From a virus, in IMG/VR virus record IMGVR_UViG_3300037246_002143, positions 1 through 27,286 of that record: 27,286 nucleotides of DNA; one strand, given 5' to 3'. Shown one piece after another: positions 6,755-14,314 of the stretch. The notes under the pieces were generated by a model. The model was not told the DNA's origin, searched no databases, and saw only the letters and a program-made list of their open reading frames with translations. Position numbers and translations under genes: made by a program. How positions within the stretch are numbered: position 1 is the stretch's first letter; the number at the start of each line of letters is the position of its first letter.

Positions 6755-8047
6755 ATGGCATGGAGTAACCCTTGGCGCAAAAAACGCGAAGTCAAAACAA
6801 TGGTGTTGGGAACATCAGACGCATTCGGACAATTTTTGATGTTCGGCGAAAGCGGTACTGCCGCAACTCCATCTTCATCTTTAGCTTTGTATGAGCAATC
6901 AACCGCAGTCAGCATTCCAATTAACATGATCGCCGATGCTTTTTCTGTGCTTGAACCGATTCTAATTATTGATGATAAGCGAGTCAAAAATCATCCTGTA
7001 ATTGGTTTGCTAAATAAGCCTTCTCCGTATTTTTCTGGCGAGCATTTTCTTGAAATGCTTGGTAAAGAATATCTAATTACCGGGGAAACGATGTTGATTT
7101 TGCTCGGTGGTAGGCGAAGACCGCCGCTAGAACTGCAACCGATTAGCGTAAAAAATGCGTCAGTACCTGAAGGAACAGGCGGCGCGCCAAGCCAAATTCA
7201 AGTTTCTGGGAACACACTAACGGGCGAATACATTCCTGATATCACGAAAGGCGTTCTTCGATATTTCAGCGGCACTTTGCGAGAACTAATTCAGATTCGC
7301 AATTACTCAACTCGAAACAATTCGCTTTTGCGTGGGCAGTCGCCTTTGCTTGCGGCGTCGAAAGAAGTTCGTCAGCATATTTTAGGCGGAACGCATAACA
7401 TTTCGATTCTAGAAAAAGGTGGCCGCGTTAGTTTGATCTTCCATTTTGATGCTGATATGGACGATGAAGATTTTGAAGAGGCAAAGAACCGAGTTAGAGA
7501 GCAATACGGCGGCGCTGGAAACGCTGGCGAAATTGGTGTTACTGCTGGCGGCGAATTGAGTATTAAAGAAGTCGGAATTAATAACCGCGACATGGACTTT
7601 TCAGTTCTGCAGAAAATGGCTGTTAAGTCTGTGACTCTTCAATACCATGTTCCGCTTCCGTTGGTAACTGACGAACGACAAACGCTTAACAATTACAGGG
7701 AAGGAAAATTGGCGTTGTATGATGATGCTGTTATTCCTCTTTCCAAAAGAATTTTTGGCGGTTTAGGTGATACGTTGCTGCCGCGTTTTGGAGTTGATCC
7801 CGCGCGCGGGCGCATAACATTCGATCCTGATCAAGTAAGCTCGCTAGTTGCTAGGCGAAATGAAGAAGTTGGAAAGCGTCAGAAGATCGGCGTTGAATCT
7901 GATAATGAAATTCGCGCCTATCTTGGGAAAGAACCTTACGAGGGTGGCGATACTATTTTGAAATCAGCAAGTTTGATTCCTGCTGGTACAGATATATTCA
8001 CAGAAGATAATGACCCGGACTTTATTGAAATAGATGACGATTCCTAA
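6755..8047 (+). CDS. Portal protein (HK97 family)
   Basis: A 430-residue protein with the layout of HK97-type portals: an N-terminal segment ending in Y-E-Q-S-T-A-V, the P-I-N-M-I-A-D-A-F helix, the N-H-P-V-I-G-L-L-N-K-P-S-P-Y motif (about residues 80-93), a wing region with G-E-T-M-L-I-L-L, and R-G-Q-S-P-L-L-A-A near residue 200. It ends with an acidic tail. Portals form the dodecameric ring through which DNA enters and leaves and to which the tail connects. ATG 6755 is chosen because AAGGAAAGGA lies just upstream; the in-frame TTG 24 bp earlier lacks such a site. It overlaps the MuF-zeta gene by 14 nt, implying coupled translation. Confidence 0.93.
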   Translation: MAWSNPWRKKREVKTMVLGTSDAFGQFLMFGESGTAATPSSSLALYEQSTAVSIPINMIADAFSVLEPILIIDDKRVKNHPVIGLLNKPSPYFSGEHFLEMLGKEYLITGETMLILLGGRRRPPLELQPISVKNASVPEGTGGAPSQIQVSGNTLTGEYIPDITKGVLRYFSGTLRELIQIRNYSTRNNSLLRGQSPLLAASKEVRQHILGGTHNISILEKGGRVSLIFHFDADMDDEDFEEAKNRVREQYGGAGNAGEIGVTAGGELSIKEVGINNRDMDFSVLQKMAVKSVTLQYHVPLPLVTDERQTLNNYREGKLALYDDAVIPLSKRIFGGLGDTLLPRFGVDPARGRITFDPDQVSSLVARRNEEVGKRQKIGVESDNEIRAYLGKEPYEGGDTILKSASLIPAGTDIFTEDNDPDFIEIDDDS

Positions 8048-9824
8048 GCAAAAAAGACAAGCGGCGGAAGACCACAATATCAAGCTAGTGCTTGAAAGCC
8101 GTTTGCGTGCAAAAATCAACGCTTTGAATGAGAAAATCATTCGAGAGTTTACTGCTTCGGTTGCGAGAATTGGGAACATTCCAAATTTCTTTAAGTACGA
8201 AGACGCTTTAGAAAAAATTCTTACCCAACATGATCAACTTGTAGCGAGCGTTTTTATTGAGCGAATAAATAGACAAGTTGAAGCAGAAGAAAGCGGAACA
8301 AAGCAATTAATTCCGTTTATAAAATTGTCTGCCGAAGAAACTGCGATTGGCGCAATCGAATTATTTTCTGCGCGGTCTGTTGCAAAAGTCCCTGTTGTCG
8401 TTAATAGCTATCTCACAACAAAAACATCAGATAGTGTTAGCAAGATAACCGAAACAACTAAAAAAGATGCGGCAAGAGCGTTGCAGAAAGCGCAAACCAT
8501 AGCCGCTACTACAGCTGTAGAAAAAGTTGAAGTCGCTAGTTTAAGTGGTTCGATATTCCGAACTAAATTGAATGGCCGAACAACTGGCATTGTCACGTTA
8601 AACACAAACGCCGCCGCAGAATCTGCAAAACTAACACAGATCGAATTGTTGAGCGGCGAAGAACCTACGCTTGGCGGCGCGGGAACTAACAGAAGTAAAA
8701 GCAAAAAATCTTGGGCGAATATGGGCGATAGCCTAGTTCGTGCCGGTGGCAAATCTGCGTTTAATCATCTTCGCGCGGAACAGGAAGTTCAAATTGATAA
8801 ACCTTTCATCGTTAGTGGTGAAAGTTTACGTTTCCCCGGCGACATGAGTTTGGGAGCATCTATCGGTAACGTTGCGAACTGCCGATGCTCTGCTACTTAC
8901 GATATTAAGAAAGTCGTTAACACGCGAAAGGGTTTAAGTGAAGTTGCAAGTACAACTTCGCGCGGGGGCGCGCGCATAAGAGATGACGTTAACAGTTTAT
9001 TGCGCGGGCAATTGGGAAGAAACTCTAGACAATTCGCAAGGGAACGTTTGGTTCCCGCTAGCAAAGCTGGCAAAGCGGGAACGGAAGCAATGTTTCGACA
9101 TGCTGACGGATCATGGGTAGCAAGCAGACAAAAATTGCATGAAGAAATTATTGCTGAAATTATGGAAGCTGCAAAATCTGTTAAGCCGGGAGAAAAAGTG
9201 CGATTGCAATTGTTAGGCGGTGGTCCCGCGTCCGGTAAATCGACGTTAGGAATTGTTGCGCCTGATGGTTCGGTTGTAATTGACGTTGATGCTATTCGCG
9301 CATTCTTGCCGGAATTCAGAGCGGGTTCGCGCATTGGAAAAACAACCGGAGTTTTCAACAACGCAAACGCTGCAGCAATGACGCATAACGAAGCGAGTTA
9401 TTTGGGTGGCGAAATTGCTAAGCGTGCCGCGCGTATGCGCGCGCATGTAATTCTAGATCAAGTTGGCGATGGAAAAATTGATAAATTTTTGAAGAAATTG
9501 AAACCATTTCTTGATGACGGTTATAAAATTGAGGGTAATTATGTAACCGTCGATGTTGAAGAAGCACTTAGGCGCGCGCGTATCCGCGCATTGAAAACCG
9601 GAAGAACGGTTCCCGAAGAAGTAATTAGAGAATTACATGCTGGTGTTTCTGACACTACTTTGAAAATTCTAGAAAAAGGCGATGTGTTTGACGAATTTCG
9701 ATTGGTGTTTGGTGACAAAGAAGGAAAAGAAATTGCAAAGATCGTCAAAGGCAAATTGAAAATCGTTGATCAAAAATTGTGGGATGATTTTGCTGCAAAG
9801 GCTGCTGATGTTGTTGTCAAGTGA
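8034..9824 (+). CDS. MuF head protein fused to a zeta-toxin-like kinase domain
   Basis: A 596-residue fusion. The N-terminal part (to about residue 295) ends like Mu gpF / SPP1 gp7 head-morphogenesis proteins: H-L-R-A-E-Q, F-I-V-S-G-E-S-L, F-P-G-D and N-C-R-C (residues 282-285). After a linker, residues about 385-560 form a zeta/PezT-type P-loop kinase: G-G-G-P-A-S-G-K-S-T (395-404), V-I-D-V-D-A-I-R (415-422), H-N-E-A-S (451-455), L-D-Q-V-G-D-G (474-480) and R-A-R-I-R with G-R-T-V-P (514-527). The nucleotide-binding Lys, the acidic residues and the arginines are all present, so it looks active. Zeta toxins phosphorylate UDP-activated amino sugars and block cell-wall synthesis. MuF proteins travel in the head in low copy and are known as carriers of C-terminal toxins. 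It lies between portal and protease, the usual MuF position. Confidence 0.88.
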   Translation: MTIPKQKRQAAEDHNIKLVLESRLRAKINALNEKIIREFTASVARIGNIPNFFKYEDALEKILTQHDQLVASVFIERINRQVEAEESGTKQLIPFIKLSAEETAIGAIELFSARSVAKVPVVVNSYLTTKTSDSVSKITETTKKDAARALQKAQTIAATTAVEKVEVASLSGSIFRTKLNGRTTGIVTLNTNAAAESAKLTQIELLSGEEPTLGGAGTNRSKSKKSWANMGDSLVRAGGKSAFNHLRAEQEVQIDKPFIVSGESLRFPGDMSLGASIGNVANCRCSATYDIKKVVNTRKGLSEVASTTSRGGARIRDDVNSLLRGQLGRNSRQFARERLVPASKAGKAGTEAMFRHADGSWVASRQKLHEEIIAEIMEAAKSVKPGEKVRLQLLGGGPASGKSTLGIVAPDGSVVIDVDAIRAFLPEFRAGSRIGKTTGVFNNANAAAMTHNEASYLGGEIAKRAARMRAHVILDQVGDGKIDKFLKKLKPFLDDGYKIEGNYVTVDVEEALRRARIRALKTGRTVPEEVIRELHAGVSDTTLKILEKGDVFDEFRLVFGDKEGKEIAKIVKGKLKIVDQKLWDDFAAKAADVVVK

Positions 9825-9987
9825 AGACGTAATAAATATTTATTTGGAAATCGTCAATGGTGAAGCAGCGCCAAAAAATGAGCCTGAAGATCATAGAATT
9901 TTTCGCGCAAAAGTTGCAGAAGAAGTCCGACAATTGAAAAAATTAAATATGACGCTAGAAATACCAAGCGATGATTTAAGAGAATAA
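9808..9987 (+). CDS. Small helical protein, candidate antitoxin for the zeta domain
   Basis: A 59-residue protein starting at ATG 9808, supported by AAAGG at 9797-9801; in-frame starts at 9784 and 9766 are possible but have weaker sites. It overlaps the end of the MuF-zeta gene by 17 nt in another frame and stops 2 bp before the protease gene. The sequence is charged and predicted mainly helical, with an E-D-H-R-I-F-R-A-K-V-A-E-E-V helix in the middle and an acidic end. Epsilon antitoxins of zeta systems are small helical proteins, and immunity genes of MuF toxins usually lie immediately downstream, so the position fits. I see no sequence signature proving this; it may instead be an unrelated small head gene. 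Confidence 0.6.
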   Translation: MLLSSEDVINIYLEIVNGEAAPKNEPEDHRIFRAKVAEEVRQLKKLNMTLEIPSDDLRE

Positions 9988-9989
9988 CA

Positions 9990-11171
9990 ATGCCCCTAAT
10001 GAAGTGCCAAAAAGATGGTAAATCGGGGTGGAAATGGGGCGAAGGTGGTGTTTGTTTTACTGGATCTAATGGGCGCAGTCGCGCAGCGGCAGTTGGCAGA
10101 GCCATTCATGCGCAGGGGAATAAATTGCATATGAAATCTATTGAAACCAAACGCTTTGGTGGACACATTTTAGATACAAAGCAAGAAGAACGCAACGGCG
10201 TTCCCGTCGGGATTGTGTCTGGCCATATTGCGGCTTGGACCCCCGATACCGGCGGCATGTATGGAATGCCAGATAGATTTCACCCAGGCGCATTCTTGAA
10301 ATCTTTAGCCGAACATCGTTTGCGTAACAATCGACAAGTCCGAATGAAAGATCATCATGGCCGAACCATCGGCGGATTCCCGATTGAAACAATGCAAGAG
10401 GATGGAAAGGGATTGTTCGGGCGTGGCGAAATTAATCTTGAAACTCAACTTGGACGCGAAGCATATTCGCTTGCTAGGCAACGGGTACTAACTGATTTTT
10501 CAATTGGCTTCATCGCTATTGAAGACAAAATTGATGCTGGTTTCAGAGAAATTTTTGAAGCTGTAATTATCGAAGGAAGCATTGTTGATGAACCGATGAA
10601 TGTAGACGCCAACATAACAGAAGTTAAAGTTGCAATACCTTTTCAAGATTTACCGCTTGCTGAGCGGATGACGAGTTGGAATCCGCAAGCCGCTAAAGAT
10701 AGGGTGAAAGATTTCACAGAATCCAAAGGCGCGCCTAGCGGGAATTTCAAACAAGCGTTTATTTGGCTAGATGAAGAAAGGGTTGAAAGATTTGACGGTT
10801 ACAAACTGCAAATCGCCGATGTTATTGACGACAAAATGTTGGCTGTTCCGCGCGCGATTGTGAAAGCGGCGAATGAAGTTCTTAAACGCGACGTTGGGAT
10901 TCCTGATGAAGACGTTGGCGGCGTAACCCAACACATTGAAAGGTATTATGCGAAGATGGGTTTGGTTTCCCCATTTAGCGATGATGAAAAACAATTTTTT
11001 GGAGTGGAAGAAATTAAGAATTTCACTTGTAGAGATATGGAAAGGGCTTTGCGCGATAGCGGCGCGTTTTCAAAAAGCGCAGCTGTTGAACTAGCTGGAA
11101 AATTTATTGGGTTGAAAAATCCTGAAAGTGCGGCAGATATTTTGAAAGTTTTGGATAGGATAAGGATTTAA
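9990..11171 (+). CDS. Prohead maturation protease (HK97 / S78 family) with extra N- and C-terminal domains
   Basis: A 393-residue protein. Residues about 1-45 form a small module (P-L-M-K-C-Q, G-W-K-W-G, G-V-C-F-T-G) seen ahead of some phage proteases. The S78 protease core follows (about 48-215): K-D-H-H-G-R-T-I-G-G with the catalytic His at 122 or 123, L-T-D-F-S-I-G-F with Ser171, and E-G-S-I-V-D-E-P-M-N near residue 195. The C-terminal region (about 225-393) has F-D-G-Y-K-L, V-P-R-A-I and Y-Y-A-K-M-G motifs and may act as scaffold or be cleaved during assembly. The enzyme trims the capsid delta domain once the prohead is built, which fits the capsid gene directly downstream with a long helical N-terminus. 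Confidence 0.9.
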   Translation: MPLMKCQKDGKSGWKWGEGGVCFTGSNGRSRAAAVGRAIHAQGNKLHMKSIETKRFGGHILDTKQEERNGVPVGIVSGHIAAWTPDTGGMYGMPDRFHPGAFLKSLAEHRLRNNRQVRMKDHHGRTIGGFPIETMQEDGKGLFGRGEINLETQLGREAYSLARQRVLTDFSIGFIAIEDKIDAGFREIFEAVIIEGSIVDEPMNVDANITEVKVAIPFQDLPLAERMTSWNPQAAKDRVKDFTESKGAPSGNFKQAFIWLDEERVERFDGYKLQIADVIDDKMLAVPRAIVKAANEVLKRDVGIPDEDVGGVTQHIERYYAKMGLVSPFSDDEKQFFGVEEIKNFTCRDMERALRDSGAFSKSAAVELAGKFIGLKNPESAADILKVLDRIRI

Positions 11172-11190
11172 TAACAGAGGGATTCTGTTA
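11172..11190 (+). promoter_or_regulatory. Hairpin 1 in the capsid gene leader, GGGAT loop
   Basis: TAACAGA (11172-11178) pairs perfectly with TCTGTTA (11184-11190), leaving the loop GGGAT. The hairpin starts at the base after the protease stop. Together with hairpin 2 it presents a GGA in a loop, the motif bound by CsrA/RsmA proteins; that link is inferred from the motif only. Confidence 0.55.
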
Positions 11191-11193
11191 GGG

Positions 11194-11210
11194 GTCAGCG
11201 GGACGCTGAT
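11194..11210 (+). promoter_or_regulatory. Hairpin 2 in the capsid gene leader, GGA loop
   Basis: TCAGCG (11195-11200) pairs with CGCTGA (11204-11209), extended by a G-U pair, with GGA as the loop. If the innermost pair opens, the loop becomes GGGAC. It lies 4 nt after hairpin 1 and 55 nt before the capsid start codon. Confidence 0.55.
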
Positions 11211-11264
11211 ACTAAAACGAAATTGAAACAGCAACATAAACTAACGTAATTAGGAGCATTGAAA

Positions 11265-12536
11265 ATGGCTGACCCTAAAACAAATGAAGAGGTAATGAGC
11301 GCTGTTACCGAACTTCGCGGTGAAGTTGAAAAGAAGGGCTTCATTGATAAGGATAAGATTGAACGTTTGAATGAAGTTCTCGACGGACACGAAACGAAGA
11401 ATCAGCAAATCGTTTTGCTTGAGCAGTCTACAAAGAATCATGAGCAAGCGATTACTGAACTGAAAGAAGCGCGCGTTGAAGTAAAAGAAGCAGACGAGAA
11501 ACGACAAGCTGAGTTGAAGACTCAGATTGACGATCTTGAGGCGGAAGTCGCGCGCGGAATTGAAACAAAGATTGCGAATGATCCTAACGCTTACAAGAAT
11601 GGTGAAGAGTATAAGGCTCTGAATGTTTTTTGTAAGAGTGGTGAAAATTCCATGAGCGCTGAGCAGAAGGTTTTGCTCAGAACTGATTCTGCCGTCGATG
11701 GTGGAATTCTTGCGCCGAGCGAACTTGATAATCAGATTATGAAGAAGATTACTGAGATTGATCCGATTCGTTCGATTGCAAGAGTCAGAACTATCAACAG
11801 CAAGTCGATGGAAATGGCAATTCGGAACACCATTCCGGTTGCAACGTATGAAGGCGAAGCGGAAGAAGGCGCCGATAGTGTCGCCACTTACGAATCGGTG
11901 ACTGTGACGCCGTATCGCCAAACTCATACGTCGCCAATCACTAAGGACATGCTGATGGATGCGGCTTTCGATATGGATTCGGAAATTGCATCGGATTCGG
12001 CGGAAGCTTTTGGTTTTGGTGAAGGCGCTGGATTTGTTCTTGGTGATGGATTCAAGAAACCTGAAGGGTTTATGCAGAATGCAATTATTCTTGCAGCAAC
12101 CCAAGCGGGAACGACTGGCACAGCTGGTGTAATTCCTGCAGTTGATGTGATTCTTCTTACTGGCAAGCTCAAGACTGGATACAATCCTGTGTTCGTTTTG
12201 AATCGGCGAACGTTGGCGCAGTTGCGTTCACAGGTTTCAACAACTGGCCAATTCCTTTGGCAACCGGGGCTGAATGGCCCGGTAGCTAATAGTTTGGCTG
12301 GGTATCCGTATGCGGTTGCAAACACTATGGCAGATGAAGCGAATAATTCTTACTCGCTTGCCTTTGGTGATTTCCGACGGGGATACACAATCGTTGATAG
12401 AACTGGTTTGAGTGTTGTTCGTGACGAGTATACGCTCAAGAAGAAGGCGATTGTTGAATTCACGATGAATCGTTGGAATACCGGCATTGTTACTTTGCCT
12501 GAAGCAATCAAAGTCACAAAGACTCCGGCAACTTAA
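11265..12536 (+). CDS. Major capsid protein (HK97 fold)
   Basis: A 423-residue major head protein. Residues about 5-105 are charged and heptad-like (many Glu, Lys, Leu), as in the delta domain that acts as internal scaffold and is removed by the protease encoded upstream. The body has HK97 hallmarks: T-D-S-A-V-D-G-G-I-L-A-P near residue 144, D-P-I-R-S-I-A-R-V, T-Y-E-G-E-A-E-E-G in the E-loop region, then F-V-L-N-R-R-T-L-A-Q-L-R, Y-P-Y-A-V and F-G-D-F-R-R-G-Y in the P and A domains. ATG 11265 is chosen over TTG 11259 because TAGGAG (11251-11256) is at the best distance. The leader contains two GGA-loop hairpins, and codon use here favours AAG and CTC/CTT more than its neighbours, as expected for strong expression. 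Confidence 0.95.
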   Translation: MADPKTNEEVMSAVTELRGEVEKKGFIDKDKIERLNEVLDGHETKNQQIVLLEQSTKNHEQAITELKEARVEVKEADEKRQAELKTQIDDLEAEVARGIETKIANDPNAYKNGEEYKALNVFCKSGENSMSAEQKVLLRTDSAVDGGILAPSELDNQIMKKITEIDPIRSIARVRTINSKSMEMAIRNTIPVATYEGEAEEGADSVATYESVTVTPYRQTHTSPITKDMLMDAAFDMDSEIASDSAEAFGFGEGAGFVLGDGFKKPEGFMQNAIILAATQAGTTGTAGVIPAVDVILLTGKLKTGYNPVFVLNRRTLAQLRSQVSTTGQFLWQPGLNGPVANSLAGYPYAVANTMADEANNSYSLAFGDFRRGYTIVDRTGLSVVRDEYTLKKKAIVEFTMNRWNTGIVTLPEAIKVTKTPAT

Positions 12537-12583
12537 AAACTAAAAACCGGAATTTTTAACGGGCAAAAGAAAAGGAAATCAAA

Positions 12584-13003
12584 ATGGAACAAGATCTTCA
12601 TTCTGAAATCAAAGTTGTTTTTGCAATCGAGCCGGTGATTCACACCGCGCACGCAGTTGGGGCCGAGATTGATACTATTGGATTTGAATCTTGCGAGTTT
12701 GTTGTCGTAATCGGCGATGCTCTCGACGGTTCGTTTACTGCTGGCATTGATCAATCGCCGGATGATGATAGCGGTTCGCCGACTGGTGTATGGACCGCTG
12801 TACCTGCTGCCGAAGTTCTCGGCACAGATCTCGTCATTGCCATTGCGGATACTGATAAGGTATATCGCATCGGCACTATTGGGAAGGAACGTCACCAGCG
12901 TTTGACGTTGACGGAAGTTGACGCCAACTCTACTGGCATCATGGGCGCTGTTGCGATCCTTAGTCATCCTGTGATTAAGCCTGTTGCAGAGCAGTTTACC
13001 TAG
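12584..13003 (+). CDS. Capsid decoration-like or minor head protein
   Basis: A 139-residue protein directly after the capsid gene, with AAAAGGAAA before ATG 12584. The pattern is that of a beta-sandwich virion protein often found in this position: E-F-V-V-V-I-G near residue 40, an acidic S-P-D-D-D-S-G stretch, then D-K-V-Y-R-I-G-T-I-G-K and R-H-Q-R-L-T-L-T, ending A-I-L-S-H-P-V-I-K-P-V. I know this arrangement from phage genomes but the function of the family is not firmly set; capsid cementing or decoration is inferred from location, size and the probable fold. It is followed by a strong hairpin at 13016-13049 and so may end a head-gene transcript. Confidence 0.65.
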   Translation: MEQDLHSEIKVVFAIEPVIHTAHAVGAEIDTIGFESCEFVVVIGDALDGSFTAGIDQSPDDDSGSPTGVWTAVPAAEVLGTDLVIAIADTDKVYRIGTIGKERHQRLTLTEVDANSTGIMGAVAILSHPVIKPVAEQFT

Positions 13004-13015
13004 AAAATAGAAAGT

Positions 13016-13049
13016 GGGGCGCGCCGTTAATTGTTAGGCGGCGTGCCCC
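13016..13049 (+). terminator. Strong GC hairpin after the decoration-like gene
   Basis: GGGGCGCGCCG (13016-13026) pairs with CGGCGTGCCCC (13039-13049) over 11 bp with one G-U pair and a 12-nt loop. It starts 12 bp past the stop codon. Only scattered Ts follow, so it may reduce rather than end transcription, separating abundant capsid messages from connector genes. Confidence 0.6.
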
Positions 13050-13086
13050 TGCTTCCTAACCCGTATTTTAAAAAATTGGGGAAGTT

Positions 13087-13335
13087 ATGAAAGTTAAATT
13101 TCTGAGAAACGGAACCGAAGCACATATTGCGCCCAAGCGTGGAAATTTTGTATTCACAAAAGGCGAAGAAATGTCTGGACTTTCTGAAGAAATCGCTTCG
13201 CAAATGGTAAGCGATGGCAATGCTGAAATTATTAGCGACGATGCCCCAGAAGTTGAAGACGAAGAAGTTGAAACTGAAGACGAAGAAAACGACGACGAAG
13301 AAGAACCCAAAAGTAAAATGCCTTGGAGTAAGTGA
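13087..13335 (+). CDS. Small acidic head-associated protein
   Basis: An 82-residue protein with two parts. Residues 1-52 are a compact beta-like module (K-V-K-F-L-R-N-G, K-R-G-N-F-V-F, then L-S-E-E-I-A-S-Q-M-V-S-D-G-N-A-E-I-I), a pattern common in short proteins encoded between capsid and connector genes of many phages. Residues 53-76 are almost entirely Asp and Glu, and the last few are basic. The acidic tail could shield DNA-binding surfaces or bind a basic partner during assembly. No named family is certain. GGGGAAG precedes the ATG, and the stop overlaps a GTG just before the connector gene. Confidence 0.7.
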   Translation: MKVKFLRNGTEAHIAPKRGNFVFTKGEEMSGLSEEIASQMVSDGNAEIISDDAPEVEDEEVETEDEENDDEEEPKSKMPWSK

Positions 13336-13340
13336 GAGTT

Positions 13341-13904
13341 ATGCCGCTAACGTATACATACACACTAAACGACACTGGCACTTTGCCTATCTCTCTCAAA
13401 CAAGCGAAAGCTTATTTGAAAGTTGATTCCACTACAGACGATTCGGTAATTCAAGATTTGATTGCTACAGTTTTTCAGTTCGCAGAACGTTATTCCGGTA
13501 GGGATATGCGGGCGAAAACTTGGCAATTGGTACTGGATTGTTTTGACGATAGAATCCTTTTACGAAAAAGCGAAGTGTCGTCGATTACAAGTGTGAAGTA
13601 TTCCGTTAGCGGCACTCTCGACACCATTTCTAGCGCAGTTTATTACCTAAAAGCTGGCCACCAATTTAGCGAAATTTTGCTTCAAGAAGATCAAGCTTGG
13701 CCGTCTGATATTGATGAAATTGAAGCTGGCATTCAGATCATTTTTGATACGAAAACCCCACGATACATTACACAATATAAGGTTGGCGCGCTAGAACATT
13801 TGGCGTTCTTGTATGCGAATCGTGGCGATTGTGATGTTAGTGTTGCCGCGCTCAAGTCGGGCGCAACTGAAAAATACGATCAAGGTAGAATACAAAGGAT
13901 TTAA
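13341..13904 (+). CDS. Head-tail connector (HK97 gp6-like)
   Basis: A 187-residue protein with the gp6-like connector pattern: L-P-I-S-L-K-Q-A-K-A-Y-L-K-V-D near the start, D-S-V-I-Q-D-L-I helix, a F-A-E-R-Y-S-G-R segment, then T-W-Q-L-V-L-D and a strand-rich middle with S-S-I-T-S-V-K-Y. Proteins of this family form a 12- or 13-fold ring under the portal that closes the head and receives the tail. ATG 13341 gives the usual N-terminus; a GTG 9 bp upstream overlaps the previous stop and cannot be ruled out. It is followed after 3 bp by the next gene. Confidence 0.85.
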   Translation: MPLTYTYTLNDTGTLPISLKQAKAYLKVDSTTDDSVIQDLIATVFQFAERYSGRDMRAKTWQLVLDCFDDRILLRKSEVSSITSVKYSVSGTLDTISSAVYYLKAGHQFSEILLQEDQAWPSDIDEIEAGIQIIFDTKTPRYITQYKVGALEHLAFLYANRGDCDVSVAALKSGATEKYDQGRIQRI

Positions 13905-13907
13905 ATC

Positions 13908-14300
13908 ATGGCTGCAATGTCAAATTTCATGGAAACAACTGTGCTTGAGCATTTTCTTGATGCGACTTCTTACACTAGTCCCACAAGTGTATATGTTGCA
14001 ATTCACAATACCGATCCGACTGACGCCGATTCAGGAACTGAAGTTACGGGCGGCGCATACGCGCGCGTAACCATGACGGGCGGTTGGACCGTTGCGGCTG
14101 ACAACGCGACTAACACAGCGGCAGTAACTTTCCCGACTGCCACCGACGGAACGTGGGGAACGGCAGATTACTTTGGCATTTATGACGCTATTTCCGGTTC
14201 CGAACTTTTGATTCACGGTGCATTGACTGAAGGTAAAACCATTGGTGATGGCGATACGTTTGAATTCGCAATTGGAAATCTTTCAGTAACGATGGCATAA
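13908..14300 (+). CDS. Small phage structural protein
   Basis: A 130-residue protein preceded by AAAGGA (13894-13899). It shows a conserved pattern that I associate with small structural proteins in many phages: N-F-M-E-T-T-V-L-E-H-F-L-D, V-Y-V-A-I-H-N-T-D-P-T-D-A, E-V-T-G-G-A-Y-A-R-V, then F-P-T-A-T-D-G-T-W-G and L-I-H-G-A-L. The fold is probably a beta-sandwich, and a fibre-base or tail-surface role is often guessed for such proteins. It lies just before the giant repeat protein, so the two may be partners on the virion; that is inference. Confidence 0.7.
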   Translation: MAAMSNFMETTVLEHFLDATSYTSPTSVYVAIHNTDPTDADSGTEVTGGAYARVTMTGGWTVAADNATNTAAVTFPTATDGTWGTADYFGIYDAISGSELLIHGALTEGKTIGDGDTFEFAIGNLSVTMA

Positions 14301-14314
14301 AAGGTTATAAGTAA

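Noticed and set aside
6708-6767. A 19-codon ORF just before the portal gene
   Set aside because: Too short to support; it overlaps the portal start and lacks its own good ribosome site.
11250-12104. Long reverse-strand ORF (284 codons) opposite the capsid gene
   Set aside because: It mirrors the strongly biased codon use of a certain capsid gene, and its product is an unnatural mix of Arg, Asn, Phe and Cys.
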